Translations under genes and position numbers: made by a program
Notes under the pieces: generated by a model
What the model was told of the DNA's origin: nothing
Database searches by the model: none
Seen by the model: the letters and a program-made list of their open reading frames with translations, nothing else
Origin: AWTP1-13 sp963814055
GTDB taxonomy: Bacteria > Pseudomonadota > Alphaproteobacteria > Rhizobiales > Hyphomicrobiaceae
Assembly (NCBI GenBank): GCA_963814055.1
Contig: CAWFBJ010000021.1
Coordinates: 1-64,000 of the forward strand
Length of the DNA stretch: 64,000 nt
Direction of reading: 5' to 3'
Part shown: in pieces, positions 26,852 through 37,283 of the stretch
Layout: each line of letters opens with the position of its first letter
Numbering within the stretch: position 1 is the stretch's first letter

Positions 26852-28591
26852 CTACCCCTCTACGCGCCTTGCGATGAACGTGCCGTTCGGTTGATGAAAA
26901 ATCACTTCGTCGACGATTGCGCCCTCACCGCGAAATTCGACGACGAAGCCGTCCAGCTCCACAATGCGGAACCTCCGCCCTTGCTGTGGCGCAAGGCGAT
27001 AGGCCGGCTGGTTGTCGGGCTTCAACACAAGTCGGCCTTCCGTATCCAGCGTTACGCAATGCGTCGTGACACCACCCTTGAAATTGCCGACGCACCGTGC
27101 GCGGAAAGCCGGGTCCGTGCAGTCGCCCGCCGCAAGACGCTCGAACACGATATCTTTCACCATCGGCTCGAGCGGCGTCGAGAGACTGACAATGTTGCCC
27201 TCGCGATCCGTCAGGAAGGTGATGGCAAGCCTGTCCGGCAGCAGACGATCCGGCACCTCCGGCAATGCAAACGTCTCGTAGTGGCGGTGCTCCATGGTCG
27301 CGAACATGCCGCGCCACGACCAGTGCAGCGTCCCAACCTGCTCCTTGATCGACATCTTGCCGTAGGCCGGATGCTGATAGTCGCCGGCATAGTCCGAAAG
27401 CTCATGGGCCGGCCGCGTATTCATGTGGCGCGCCTTCTCCCGCGCGGTCTTGTCGGCCTGCATATGGGCGATGGAGTCCTCGCGCCGCTTGCGGGACCGC
27501 TCGCGCCAGTCGACCGGCTCGCGGCCGCGCAGCCGGTCGATGATGTGCCAAGTCAGGGTCGGCGGCACTTCGCTCGGGCTGCGATTGGTCAAGACGGCGA
27601 CGCCGATGCCGAAGTCCGGCACAAGCGTCATCAGCGTACCCCAGCCGGTCCAGCCGCCGCTGTGCTGAACAAGCCGGTCGCCACGATAGCTGAAGCATTG
27701 GAAGCCGAGGCCATAGTGCGCTTCGCCGAATTCCGCGTAGCCCGGCGTTGTGTTGTAGACACGTGGCGCATGCAGCTCGCCGACGAGCGCGGCCGGCAGC
27801 AAGCGCTCACCTTCGAATTCGCCCTTGCCGAGATGCAGGCGCATCCAGCTCGCGAGGTCTGTGACCGACGTATTGATCGCCCCGCCAGCGAGAGTCCGGA
27901 TCGGGAGGCGCAAGGCCGGCAGCCGCGTGTCCTCGTGCATCATGTACGGCCGGGCGGCATCGGCCGAGGCCTCGAGCTCTTCCAGGGTAAAGCTGACCGT
28001 CATGCCGAGCCTGTCGGTCAGCCGCGTGCGCGTGAAGGCCTGGTAGCTTTGTCCGCTGAGCCGCTCGATGAGGAGGCCAAGGACGTTGTAGCAGAGGTTG
28101 TTGTATTGGTAGGCCGCGCGGATATCGCGGCTCAATTCGAGATACGGCATGATTCCCAGGAAGTCAGCGGCCAGCCGATCGCCTGGAAGATGCACCCAGT
28201 CATGGCGTGGCAGACCGGACTGATGGCACAGGAGGTCGCGCACCGTGACCCGCTCGGTCGCGACCGCATCGTGCAGGCGAAACTCGGGAATGTAGTCGCG
28301 CACCGGTTTGGTCCAGTCGAGGCGCCCCTCATTGTGCAGGAGCGCGACACCCGTAGCGGTGAACGATTTGGTGATCGAGCAGATCAGGAACTGCGTCGCG
28401 GTGGTAACGGGCAGGTTTGCTTCGACATCGCGCTGACCGTAAGCCTTCGCGAGCGCGACCTTGCCGTCCTGCACCACGGCCAGAGCCGCGCCCGGCACTT
28501 TCCAGTCGGCCATGGCATCAGCGGCAAGACGATCGAGCTCGGGAACGAACTCGGCCATCGGGCGGGTGTGCGCTTCAGACGAATGAACCAT
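26852..28591 (-). CDS. Serine hydrolase, beta-lactamase/class C family with DUF3471-like tail
   Basis: 579-aa penicillin-binding-protein-type hydrolase. Catalytic motifs: S-x-x-K as ICSITKSF (about residue 70), Y-x-N as YQYNN and H-x-G as VQHSGGW. The C-terminal about 200 residues resemble DUF3471 (NFKGGVTTHCVTLDTEGRLVL). No signal peptide, so it is probably cytoplasmic, acting on an ester or amide. Three starts are possible; ATG 28591 is chosen, with TTG 28615 upstream and ATG 28558 downstream. It follows the binding-protein gene on the same strand after 200 nt. Confidence 0.85.
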   Translation of the reverse strand: MVHSSEAHTRPMAEFVPELDRLAADAMADWKVPGAALAVVQDGKVALAKAYGQRDVEANLPVTTATQFLICSITKSFTATGVALLHNEGRLDWTKPVRDYIPEFRLHDAVATERVTVRDLLCHQSGLPRHDWVHLPGDRLAADFLGIMPYLELSRDIRAAYQYNNLCYNVLGLLIERLSGQSYQAFTRTRLTDRLGMTVSFTLEELEASADAARPYMMHEDTRLPALRLPIRTLAGGAINTSVTDLASWMRLHLGKGEFEGERLLPAALVGELHAPRVYNTTPGYAEFGEAHYGLGFQCFSYRGDRLVQHSGGWTGWGTLMTLVPDFGIGVAVLTNRSPSEVPPTLTWHIIDRLRGREPVDWRERSRKRREDSIAHMQADKTAREKARHMNTRPAHELSDYAGDYQHPAYGKMSIKEQVGTLHWSWRGMFATMEHRHYETFALPEVPDRLLPDRLAITFLTDREGNIVSLSTPLEPMVKDIVFERLAAGDCTDPAFRARCVGNFKGGVTTHCVTLDTEGRLVLKPDNQPAYRLAPQQGRRFRIVELDGFVVEFRGEGAIVDEVIFHQPNGTFIARRVEG

Positions 28592-28791
28592 GATAGGGTT
28601 TCTCGCCTTGAACAACGATGGCGCCCATGGGAGGTCAGGGGCACGCGCCGACGTTCTAGCAAGTCATCCAGACGAAGTCTTGGCCAACCGACCACCGCAG
28701 AACGACGTGTATGAGGCGTGCAATGCCAAGCGCGTTTACCCGCAAGACCGGTCTGCTGAAAGCTGCCTTCGACTGCTCATGAGCGAACGCA

Positions 28792-29760
28792 CTACTGCTC
28801 CGGCGTGAAGCCTGACGCTCTCACGGCCGGCGCCCAGAGCTCGGCGTCGGCGGCTTGGATCTTGCGAAGCTCGGCGGCAGACGTCCCTGTCGGCACCAGG
28901 CCGAAGGCCAGCAGCTTCTCCTTCACCGGCGGCGACTGCACGGCCTCAACGATGGCCTTGTTGAGTTTGGCGACAACGTCGGCCGGCGTCTTGGCCGGCG
29001 CGTAGACGCCGTACCACCCGCTGCCCTCGATGTCGTAGCCGGCCTCCTTGAAGGTCTGGATATCGGGCAGGAACGGCGAGCGGGTCTTGCCGGAAGTGGC
29101 AAGCACCTTGATGCGGCCGGCCTTGTGCTGCTCCAGAACGTCGGTGGAAGTGGTGACCACAATGGCGATCTGCCCGCCCATCAAATCGGTGAGCGCCGCC
29201 GCCGATCCACGGTAGCCCACATGGCGCAGATCCAGCCCCGCTGTCTTGGCGAACGAGACCGCAAAGAAATGCGGCAGCGTGCCGGCCGCCGGCGTGCCGT
29301 AGTTGCCCTGGGCCGGATTGGCCTTCACCCAGGCAACCAGCTCCTTGAGCGACACGGCCGGCACCTGCGGCCCGGCCGCGATCGCGAAGTCGAAGGTGGC
29401 GACCTGCGACACAGGCTCGAAGTCGGCTACCGGATCGTAGAGCAGCGCCTTGTAGACATGGGCATAGACCGACATGGGCGCGACCGGGGTGAGCAGGAGA
29501 GTCTTGCCGTCCGGTGCTGCAGCCTTCACCGCCTGGACACCGAGGCGGCCCTGGGCGCCGGTGCGGTTCTCGACGATGACCGGCTGGTCGAGGGCCGTGC
29601 GCAGGCCCTCGGCGATGTGCCGCGCCAGCGCATCACCCGACCCGCCGGCGGCGAACGGAAAGATCAAGCGAACCGGCTCCTGGGCGTGCGCCGGCACCTG
29701 GATTGCCGCGATCAGCACCACGGCGACGACCGCCAGCATGCGCGGAAACTTGTGGATCAT
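28792..29760 (-). CDS. Bug/TctC-type tripartite tricarboxylate transporter binding protein
   Basis: 322-aa periplasmic binding protein with a signal peptide (cleavage near VPAHA-QE). Bug-family hallmarks are IFPFAAGGSGDALAR, VIVENRTGAQG, NYGTPAAGTLPHFFAVSFA and HVGYRGSAAALTDLMGGQI. It would capture a carboxylate for a TctAB-like carrier, which is not encoded here; such orphans are common. It lies downstream of the sulfatase; a parS palindrome is in the gap between them. Confidence 0.92.
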   Translation of the reverse strand: MIHKFPRMLAVVAVVLIAAIQVPAHAQEPVRLIFPFAAGGSGDALARHIAEGLRTALDQPVIVENRTGAQGRLGVQAVKAAAPDGKTLLLTPVAPMSVYAHVYKALLYDPVADFEPVSQVATFDFAIAAGPQVPAVSLKELVAWVKANPAQGNYGTPAAGTLPHFFAVSFAKTAGLDLRHVGYRGSAAALTDLMGGQIAIVVTTSTDVLEQHKAGRIKVLATSGKTRSPFLPDIQTFKEAGYDIEGSGWYGVYAPAKTPADVVAKLNKAIVEAVQSPPVKEKLLAFGLVPTGTSAAELRKIQAADAELWAPAVRASGFTPEQ

Positions 29761-29824
29761 TGAGCGTTCTCCCAGACTTTTTCGCCTCTATGTTTTAAGT
29801 GAAATATCAATATGATGATTAATT

Positions 29825-29840
29825 TGTTTCACGTGAAACA
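29825..29840. promoter_or_regulatory. parS-type centromere site
   Basis: TGTTTCACGTGAAACA, a perfect 16-bp palindrome identical to the widely conserved chromosomal parS (ParB-binding) consensus. It lies in the 133-nt gap between the sulfatase and the binding protein. Such sites normally cluster near the replication origin. Confidence 0.8.
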
Positions 29841-29893
29841 TTAGGGTTTCGCACCGCGGCCCACCGCCGATGTCTCGTCCCCGATGTCCCGCC

Positions 29894-31543
29894 CTACGTC
29901 TCGTCCCCCAAGTACTTGCTCCACAGCTCCGGGGCAACGTCGGCCTCGTCCCACACGCCGATCAGGATGCCCTTGCGCTGGGATTTGCCGCGTGCAGCCT
30001 TCATCTGCTGTTCCGAGCGCGTCGTACGCTGGGATAGGCGCAGACCCCAGACATTGAGCACCGCCATCAGACGCTGGCGTTCGCCTTCGAAGGCCGGATC
30101 GGCGCCGAGGTCGCGGAACTCATTGGGGTCGGTTTCGAGGTCGTACAACATCGGTCGGAAACCCGGCGCATGGATGAGCTTCCAGCGCTTGTCCGCCACC
30201 ATGAACAGATTGGCATCGCGCGGCGCGATGCCGAGCCTTGCCGTGAACGGCTGCAGCGCATAGTCGTATTCGCTGATGGCAAAGCGGCGCCACTGGGCCG
30301 GATGCAGTCCACGCAGGAAGGCCATCAGCGAGCGCCCCTCGAGCCGGTGTGATTGCTCGGCAGGGTCGGCGCCCAGTTCCTCCAGCAACGTCGGGATCAG
30401 GTCGATCGACTCGACGAGTTCGTCGCAAACCGTGCCGCGCGCGCTGTCCGCCTCAGCAGATGGATCGCAGATGATCAGGGGGATCTTCACCGACGGCTCA
30501 TGGAACAGGTCCTTCTCGCCCATCCAGTGGTCGCCAAGATAGTCGCCGTGATCGGACGTGAACACGATCAGCGTATTGTCGAGCAGCCCCCGCTGCTCCA
30601 TGAATCGGAACAGCACTCCCAACTGGTCGTCAATCTGCTTGATGAGCCCCATGTAGACCGGGATGACCTCGGCCCGCACCTCGTCGCGCGCAAACGCCTT
30701 GCCGACGCGCCGCTCCATGAACTCCGCCGCCAGCGGGTGCGGGTCGCGCCGCTCCTCCTCCAAGCGCACCACGGGCAGCACGTCGCCGGGGCCAAACATG
30801 GCGTTGTATGGGGCGGGCGCGATGTAGGGCCAGTGCGGCTTGATGTAGGAGAGATGCAGGCACCAGGGCCGGTCGCCGGCTTCGGCGATGTAGTCCATCG
30901 CCCGCCGCGTCATGTAGGGCGTTTCGGAATCTGCCTCGGACACGCGCGCGGGCTTGCGGGCGTGCCGCATGGCCCAGCCGGAGGCAAGCGCGTTGCCCTC
31001 GCCCTGCGCCGCGTTGGCCCAGTCGTGCCAGGGATTGTCGCCGGCATATCCTTTTTCGTTCAGGTACTGGTTGTAGCGGGGCATCTGCGGATCGTAGCGC
31101 CCGTCGGGACCGACACCGTGCAGGCCGTCGTCACGCTCGTAGGGTTCGAAGCCGCATTCGCTTACGCGCACGCCAATGATGGAATTGGGATCGATGCCGA
31201 GCCGCTGCATGCCCTCCTGGTCGGCGACCATGTGCGTCTTTCCGACCAGCACCGCCTCCACCCCAAGGGGCCGGAGATAGTCGCCAAGCGTCATTTCGCC
31301 GACCTTCAGCGGCACGCCGTTCCAGGTGGCGCCGTGCGATTGCACGTAGCGGCCCGTATAGAAACTCATGCGCGAAGACCCGCACACGGGCGACTGAACA
31401 TAGGCCCGTGTGAACCGCACGCCGCGGGCCGCAAGCGCATCAATGTTGGGGGTGTGCAGTTTTGGATGGCCGTAGCAGGACAGATAATCCCACCGCAGCT
31501 GGTCGCACATGATGAAGAGGATATTCTTGGTTCGGCGGGTCAC
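29894..31543 (-). CDS. Sulfatase family hydrolase (arylsulfatase/phosphonate monoester hydrolase type)
   Basis: 549-aa alkaline-phosphatase-superfamily enzyme. The metal site starts with IMCDQLRWDYLSCYG (Asp14) and ends with FTSDHGDYLGDH. The expected formylglycine cysteine is Cys54 in SPVCGSSRMSFYTGRY. The motif C-G-S-S-R has Ser where C-x-P/A-x-R is usual. No signal peptide, which fits cytoplasmic phosphonate monoester hydrolases and related sulfatases. It splits sulfate or phosphonate esters (family inference). Encoded between two Bug-type binding proteins, which may import its substrate. Confidence 0.88.
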   Translation of the reverse strand: MTRRTKNILFIMCDQLRWDYLSCYGHPKLHTPNIDALAARGVRFTRAYVQSPVCGSSRMSFYTGRYVQSHGATWNGVPLKVGEMTLGDYLRPLGVEAVLVGKTHMVADQEGMQRLGIDPNSIIGVRVSECGFEPYERDDGLHGVGPDGRYDPQMPRYNQYLNEKGYAGDNPWHDWANAAQGEGNALASGWAMRHARKPARVSEADSETPYMTRRAMDYIAEAGDRPWCLHLSYIKPHWPYIAPAPYNAMFGPGDVLPVVRLEEERRDPHPLAAEFMERRVGKAFARDEVRAEVIPVYMGLIKQIDDQLGVLFRFMEQRGLLDNTLIVFTSDHGDYLGDHWMGEKDLFHEPSVKIPLIICDPSAEADSARGTVCDELVESIDLIPTLLEELGADPAEQSHRLEGRSLMAFLRGLHPAQWRRFAISEYDYALQPFTARLGIAPRDANLFMVADKRWKLIHAPGFRPMLYDLETDPNEFRDLGADPAFEGERQRLMAVLNVWGLRLSQRTTRSEQQMKAARGKSQRKGILIGVWDEADVAPELWSKYLGDET

Positions 31544-31598
31544 GGGTCAGTCTCGGGCGGCGGTCACCCTACCTTAGCATCGAAGGAGACCACCTCAC

Positions 31599-32564
31599 CT
31601 AATCAGGTTTGAAACCCGAGGCTTTGACAATCGGCCCCCAAAACGCCGTGTCGGCCTGCTGAATTTCAGCGAGTTTGGCCGGCGAGGTGCCCGTCGGCTG
31701 TAGCCCCAACGTGGTGAGCCGCTCCTGGATCTCAGGCTTGCGAATGGCGGCCACCACGGCGGCGTTCAATCGTGCGACAACTTCGGCAGATGTCTTGGCT
31801 GGCGCATAAAGCCCATGCCAGCCGTGGCCGTGAATGGCGTAACCGTTCTCCGCAAACGTCGGCACGTCGGGCAGCGCCGTCGAACGCCTGTCGCCTGAAG
31901 TCGCAAGCACACGTATGCGGCCCGACTTGTGCGTCTCGACGAAGTCCTGGCTCGACGTGAAATGGATTGGCAGGTGCCCCCCAATCAGGTCGACAATGGC
32001 TTGCGCATTGCCCTTGTAGGCGACGTGGCGGAAATCCAATTTCGCCTCTCGTGCAAACAGGACGGCGAAGAAGTGCGGCAGCGAACCCGCGGCCGGCGTG
32101 CCATAGGTCGCCTGGTTCGGGTTGGCGCGCAGCCATGCCACCAACTCCTTCAGCGATTTGGCGGGAACGCTGGCGCCGACGGCCACCCCGAGATCGAACG
32201 TGGCGATTTGCGTGATCGGAGCGAAGTCTGCCACCGGATCGTAGCCGAGCTTCTCGTAGACGTGCGGAAACATCACCATCGGCGCGATGGGCACGAACAG
32301 CAGTACGTCGCCGGTGGGGGGAGCGTCCTTGACGAACTGCACGCCGAGCCGGCCTGCCGCTCCGGGCTTGTTTTCCATGATGACCGGCCGGCCGAAATCT
32401 GCCCGCATGTGTTCGGCTATCATGCGCGCGACCCCGTCGCCGACGCCTCCCGGTGGATATGGGCTGACGATTCGAATGGGCTCGGCGCCCATCTGGGCAT
32501 GCGCTCCGGGCAGCGCTAGGACTCCGAAAGCGATTGCTGCGGTTACTGCGTGGATCAGGCGCAT
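31599..32564 (-). CDS. Bug/TctC-type binding protein, second copy
   Basis: 321 aa with a signal peptide (cleavage near GAHA-QM) and Bug motifs SPYPPGGVGDGVAR, VIMENKPGAAG, TYGTPAAGSLPHFFAVLFA and HVAYKGNAQAIVDLIGG. Clearly related to the copy at 28792-29760, so the sulfatase is flanked by paralogues. The ATG at 32564 has GGAGG 7 nt upstream. First gene of the - strand set and divergent from a LysR regulator, which probably controls it. Confidence 0.92.
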   Translation of the reverse strand: MRLIHAVTAAIAFGVLALPGAHAQMGAEPIRIVSPYPPGGVGDGVARMIAEHMRADFGRPVIMENKPGAAGRLGVQFVKDAPPTGDVLLFVPIAPMVMFPHVYEKLGYDPVADFAPITQIATFDLGVAVGASVPAKSLKELVAWLRANPNQATYGTPAAGSLPHFFAVLFAREAKLDFRHVAYKGNAQAIVDLIGGHLPIHFTSSQDFVETHKSGRIRVLATSGDRRSTALPDVPTFAENGYAIHGHGWHGLYAPAKTSAEVVARLNAAVVAAIRKPEIQERLTTLGLQPTGTSPAKLAEIQQADTAFWGPIVKASGFKPD

Positions 32565-32656
32565 GATAGCCTCCATCGCGGTCGCTGCCGACGACAACTT
32601 CGTCTTGACCCGCCCACGATCCCGCCGAATGATCCATAAGTGAACCCTGGTTCTCA

Positions 32657-32670
32657 TTATATCGCTATAA
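32657..32670. promoter_or_regulatory. Possible LysR-type box
   Basis: TTATA-TCGC-TATAA, a small inverted repeat in the 115-nt gap between the divergent LysR and binding-protein genes, 10 nt upstream of the lysR start. The AT-rich dyad fits a LysR box or autoregulatory site; low certainty. Confidence 0.35.
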
Positions 32671-32679
32671 GGACAACTG

Positions 32680-33645
32680 ATGGGTGTATCCAAGGACATC
32701 GGCAAGCATCTCAAGCTGCGCGACCTGCGCATCCTGCAGGCGGCCGCTGACAACGGAAGCATGGCGAAGGCCGCGAGAGATCTTGCTATCACTCAGCCGG
32801 CAGTCTCCTACGCTGTCGCCGAGATGGAGCAGGCCTTGGGCGTGCCGCTATTGGATCGCACCTCCCTGGGAGTGACCCCGACCGTTTACGGACAGGCGCT
32901 GCTCGATCGCGCTCGCATCATGTTCAACGAGCTGCGCCAGGGAATAAGCGAAATTCAATCTCTGGCGGATCCCGCCATCGGCGAATTGCGAATGGGCACA
33001 ACCCCTCCGATGTCGGCCATCGCCTCCGCGGTCTTCAACGAACTCGTCCCCCGCTATCCGCGCATGACTTTCGCGCTCACGGTTGCCGCGACCGATGTCC
33101 TGCTCCAGGCTCTGCGGCAGAGGGACATCGAGCTCGTTATCAGTCGGCTCGCTGATTTTGTGGCTGACGAGCACCTCAAGGTCGATACCTTGTTTCATGA
33201 TGAACTCGCCGTCATCTGCAGCAAGCAGAACAGGTGGGCACGACGCCGTGGCGTCAAGCTGGCCGACCTCATGGATGAACCGTGGGTGTTGCCGCCTCCG
33301 GCAGGGTTTCTTACCAGGATCATCCGAGGCGCCTTCGCAGAGCATGGCCTCGAGATTCCTCGCGCGACCGTCACGATGTCCTCCACCTACGCGCTGAGCG
33401 TGCTGGTCGCCAACGGTCCCTTCCTCGCCATGCATCCGGGAACGATGCTTACGACGCCGAACGAGCATCCCCAGCTGACCGCAGTCGACATCCGGCTGCG
33501 AAATACGCGCGGGCCGATTGGGCTGATCACGCTCAAGAACAGGTCGCTCAGCCCGATTGCCAGGCTCTTTCTTCGCACCGCGGCGGACGTTGCGAGGTCG
33601 ATCCCTCATGCCGGTCCGCGGCCGTCTCCACGTAGGCGCGCGTGA
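32680..33645 (+). CDS. LysR family transcriptional regulator
   Basis: 321-aa LysR-type regulator. Helix-turn-helix at about residues 14-60 (LKLRDLRILQAAADNGSMAKAARDLAITQPAVSYAVAEME). The effector domain follows (IGELRMGTTPPMSA, VISRLADFVADEHL). It is most like regulators of Bug/sulfatase-type catabolic units. The last residues (RGRLHVGA-type region, ending PSPRRRA) run into DNA homologous to the sulfatase gene, so the C-terminus may have been altered by a rearrangement near 33628. Confidence 0.9.
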   Translation: MGVSKDIGKHLKLRDLRILQAAADNGSMAKAARDLAITQPAVSYAVAEMEQALGVPLLDRTSLGVTPTVYGQALLDRARIMFNELRQGISEIQSLADPAIGELRMGTTPPMSAIASAVFNELVPRYPRMTFALTVAATDVLLQALRQRDIELVISRLADFVADEHLKVDTLFHDELAVICSKQNRWARRRGVKLADLMDEPWVLPPPAGFLTRIIRGAFAEHGLEIPRATVTMSSTYALSVLVANGPFLAMHPGTMLTTPNEHPQLTAVDIRLRNTRGPIGLITLKNRSLSPIARLFLRTAADVARSIPHAGPRPSPRRRA

Positions 33646-33775
33646 ACCGCACGCCTTTCGCCGCCAGCGCATTGATGTTGGGGGTGTGCAGTTTTGGATG
33701 GCCGTAGCAGGAAAGATAGTCCCACCGCAGCTGGTCGCACATGATGAAGAGGATGTTTTTCGTTTGCCGGCCCAA
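33629..33775 (-). pseudogene. Relic: N-terminal fragment of a second sulfatase gene
   Basis: On the - strand from 33775 the sequence reads MGRQTKNILFIMCDQLRWDY and on to VRFTRAYVE. This is nearly identical over 49 residues to the start of the sulfatase at 31543; the DNA itself is also very similar. The match stops abruptly near 33628, where it meets the 3' end of the LysR gene. It lacks the catalytic Cys and everything after, so it is a broken duplicate. Confidence 0.85.
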
Positions 33776-33892
33776 GCACGTTTTCCGCTTTTGGAGGTGC
33801 CAGACGGTAGCACACAGGCGCGCGGCGACCAGCAGCGTTGCCGCAATGGGACCTTGCGCCGGGGCGCCGATCAGCGCACATTATAGGTAGTT

Positions 33893-33983
33893 CCAGGGGG
33901 GCCGGCGGAAGCTGGCTGAGATGGCGCTGATACCGCGCCGCCACCCTTAGAACCTGATCCGGGTCATGCCGGCGAAGGGACGG
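33893..33983 (+). promoter_or_regulatory. TPP (thiamine pyrophosphate) riboswitch
   Basis: Classic THI element. The pyrimidine-sensing CTGAGA is at 33916-33921, and the ACCTGATCCGGGTCATGCC segment followed by GGCGAAGGGA is at 33952-33980. The GAAGGGA at its 3' end is also the ribosome site for the gene starting at 33989. TPP binding should therefore block translation directly, and with it expression of the downstream thiC. Confidence 0.95.
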
Positions 33984-33988
33984 AAACG

Positions 33989-34381
33989 ATGGCGCACTCC
34001 AAGCTCATTGCCGGTTTGATCGGGCCCGTACTGGCAGCAATGGGCATTGCCATGCTTGTCAACCGCGAGCTGTTTCCGGTCATCATCGACCAGATCTCGC
34101 ACGACTACGGCCTGATCGTTCTATCGGGCATTCTCTCGCTGCTCGCGGGCATTGCCATCGTGCGCGTCCACAATGTCTGGAGCGGCGGCTGGCAGGTCAT
34201 CGTCACGCTGTTCGGCTGGCTTGCGATCGTGGGCGGGCTCGCACGCATGTGGGTGCCGCAGATGGCGGGCCCGATCGCGGACTCGTTCGCCGCCAACTCG
34301 GCGGCTCTACTCATCACCGCCGTGGTGCTCGTCGCGCTGGGCGGGTTCCTTTCATACAAGGCTTACGGCCCCGAAACCTGA
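33989..34381 (+). CDS. Small four-span membrane protein under TPP control
   Basis: 130 aa with four hydrophobic segments (about 7-24, 40-60, 70-88 and 105-123). It lies between the TPP riboswitch and thiC, with its ATG 6 nt after the riboswitch and thiC 7 nt after its stop. I recognise no family. The position implies a thiamine-related role, for example uptake of thiamine or a precursor, but the protein is too small to be a known thiamine transporter on its own. Function is inferred from context only. Confidence 0.8.
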   Translation: MAHSKLIAGLIGPVLAAMGIAMLVNRELFPVIIDQISHDYGLIVLSGILSLLAGIAIVRVHNVWSGGWQVIVTLFGWLAIVGGLARMWVPQMAGPIADSFAANSAALLITAVVLVALGGFLSYKAYGPET

Positions 34382-34388
34382 GGTCACC

Positions 34389-36308
<1,920 letters not shown>

Positions 36309-36330
36309 GCGGGCTTGCGCGCCGCACCCG

Positions 36331-36375
36331 TCATCCCGGAGGCCGCCCCGCGGCCATCCGGGATCAGGGATGACA
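36331..36375. repeat. REP-like inverted repeat
   Basis: GTCATCCCGGAGGCCGC paired with GCGGCCATCCGGGAT and a terminal ATGAC; a hairpin-forming element just after thiC. A similar core recurs at 37048-37077. Confidence 0.6.
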
Positions 36376-36431
36376 ACTTGCCCGTCGAGCGGCGATGCTG
36401 CGGTTTGCATCACGTGCAATGGAGGACGGTC

Positions 36432-36872
36432 ATGACCCGAGAACAGCGCAACATGGATCTGATGCAGACGCTGGACGATGCATGGAATGCTCAGGACTGG
36501 GACACCTTCGACAAACGGCACAAGCACGACGTGACGGTGCGCTGGCCGGCCCAGCCCTCGACGCACGGCCGACACGATCACCGGGCGGAAGGCGTGCAGA
36601 TGTTCAAGACGTTCCCGGACAACAAGGTGCACAATCGGCCCTACAAGGTCTTCTTCGCCAGCGGCGACTGGACCTGCTCGGTCGCGCGTTTCACAGGCAC
36701 GATGCAAGGGCCGATGCCCGCCCCGAACGGGGCCGAGATTGCACCCACCGGCAAATCGTTCGAGGTCGACTTCTGCACGGTCGCGCGCTGGAGCGACGAC
36801 GGCGAGATCATTGAAGAGAACCTGTTTTACGACATCGTGGGCATGATGCGTCAGTTGGGGATCGGCGCGTAG
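36432..36872 (+). CDS. SnoaL/NTF2-like protein (ester cyclase type)
   Basis: 146-aa NTF2-fold protein (NMDLMQTLDDAWNAQDWDTFDKRH, TGKSFEVDFCTVARWSDDGEIIEENLFYD). Members include small hydrolases, isomerases and ligand binders. GGAGGA lies 5-10 nt before the ATG. No operon partner; REP-like repeats on both sides. Confidence 0.75.
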   Translation: MTREQRNMDLMQTLDDAWNAQDWDTFDKRHKHDVTVRWPAQPSTHGRHDHRAEGVQMFKTFPDNKVHNRPYKVFFASGDWTCSVARFTGTMQGPMPAPNGAEIAPTGKSFEVDFCTVARWSDDGEIIEENLFYDIVGMMRQLGIGA

Positions 36873-37283
36873 GGCATGGTGCCTGGGTCCCGGCTCTCCG
36901 CGCGCACGCACCGGCCGGGATGACATGGGCGTGCGCCTGTCATCCTCGGGCTTGTCCCGAGGATCAATCTCTCCGCAAGCGCCGGAGCAAGCTTATGATG
37001 AATGGCCGGGACAAGCCCGACCATGACAGGTGGCTCGTCTCATCTGCCATCCCGCAGGCCGCGCAGCGGCCATCCGGACCCTTCGGCAGACTTATCCCCA
37101 CCGTCACGCTGGCATGCTATACTTCGGCCAAGCTCCACATTTGCGCCCTGAGCATCGCCGGCCTCAGTTCCTGGCCTGGTTGGGCGCTTTGGAACGGCAG
37201 GCTCTTGCAGGGTGCCACGATTCCCGCGCCGGTTAGCCGAAGCGTAACGCCTCGCCTCTAAGCTCACCATCCGGTGCATGTGA
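36873..37283. repeat. Intergenic cluster of REP-like elements
   Basis: 411 nt with no supported gene. It holds at least three hairpin-forming repeats: GTCATCCTCGGGCTTGTCCC with its mate GAGGAT (36939-36965), ATGGCCGGGACAAGCCCGAC followed by CATGAC (37001-37027), and CATCCCGCAGGCCGCGCAGC with its mate GGCCATCCGG (37048-37077). The CGGGCTTGTCCCG core is typical of Hyphomicrobiales dispersed repeats. Confidence 0.65.
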
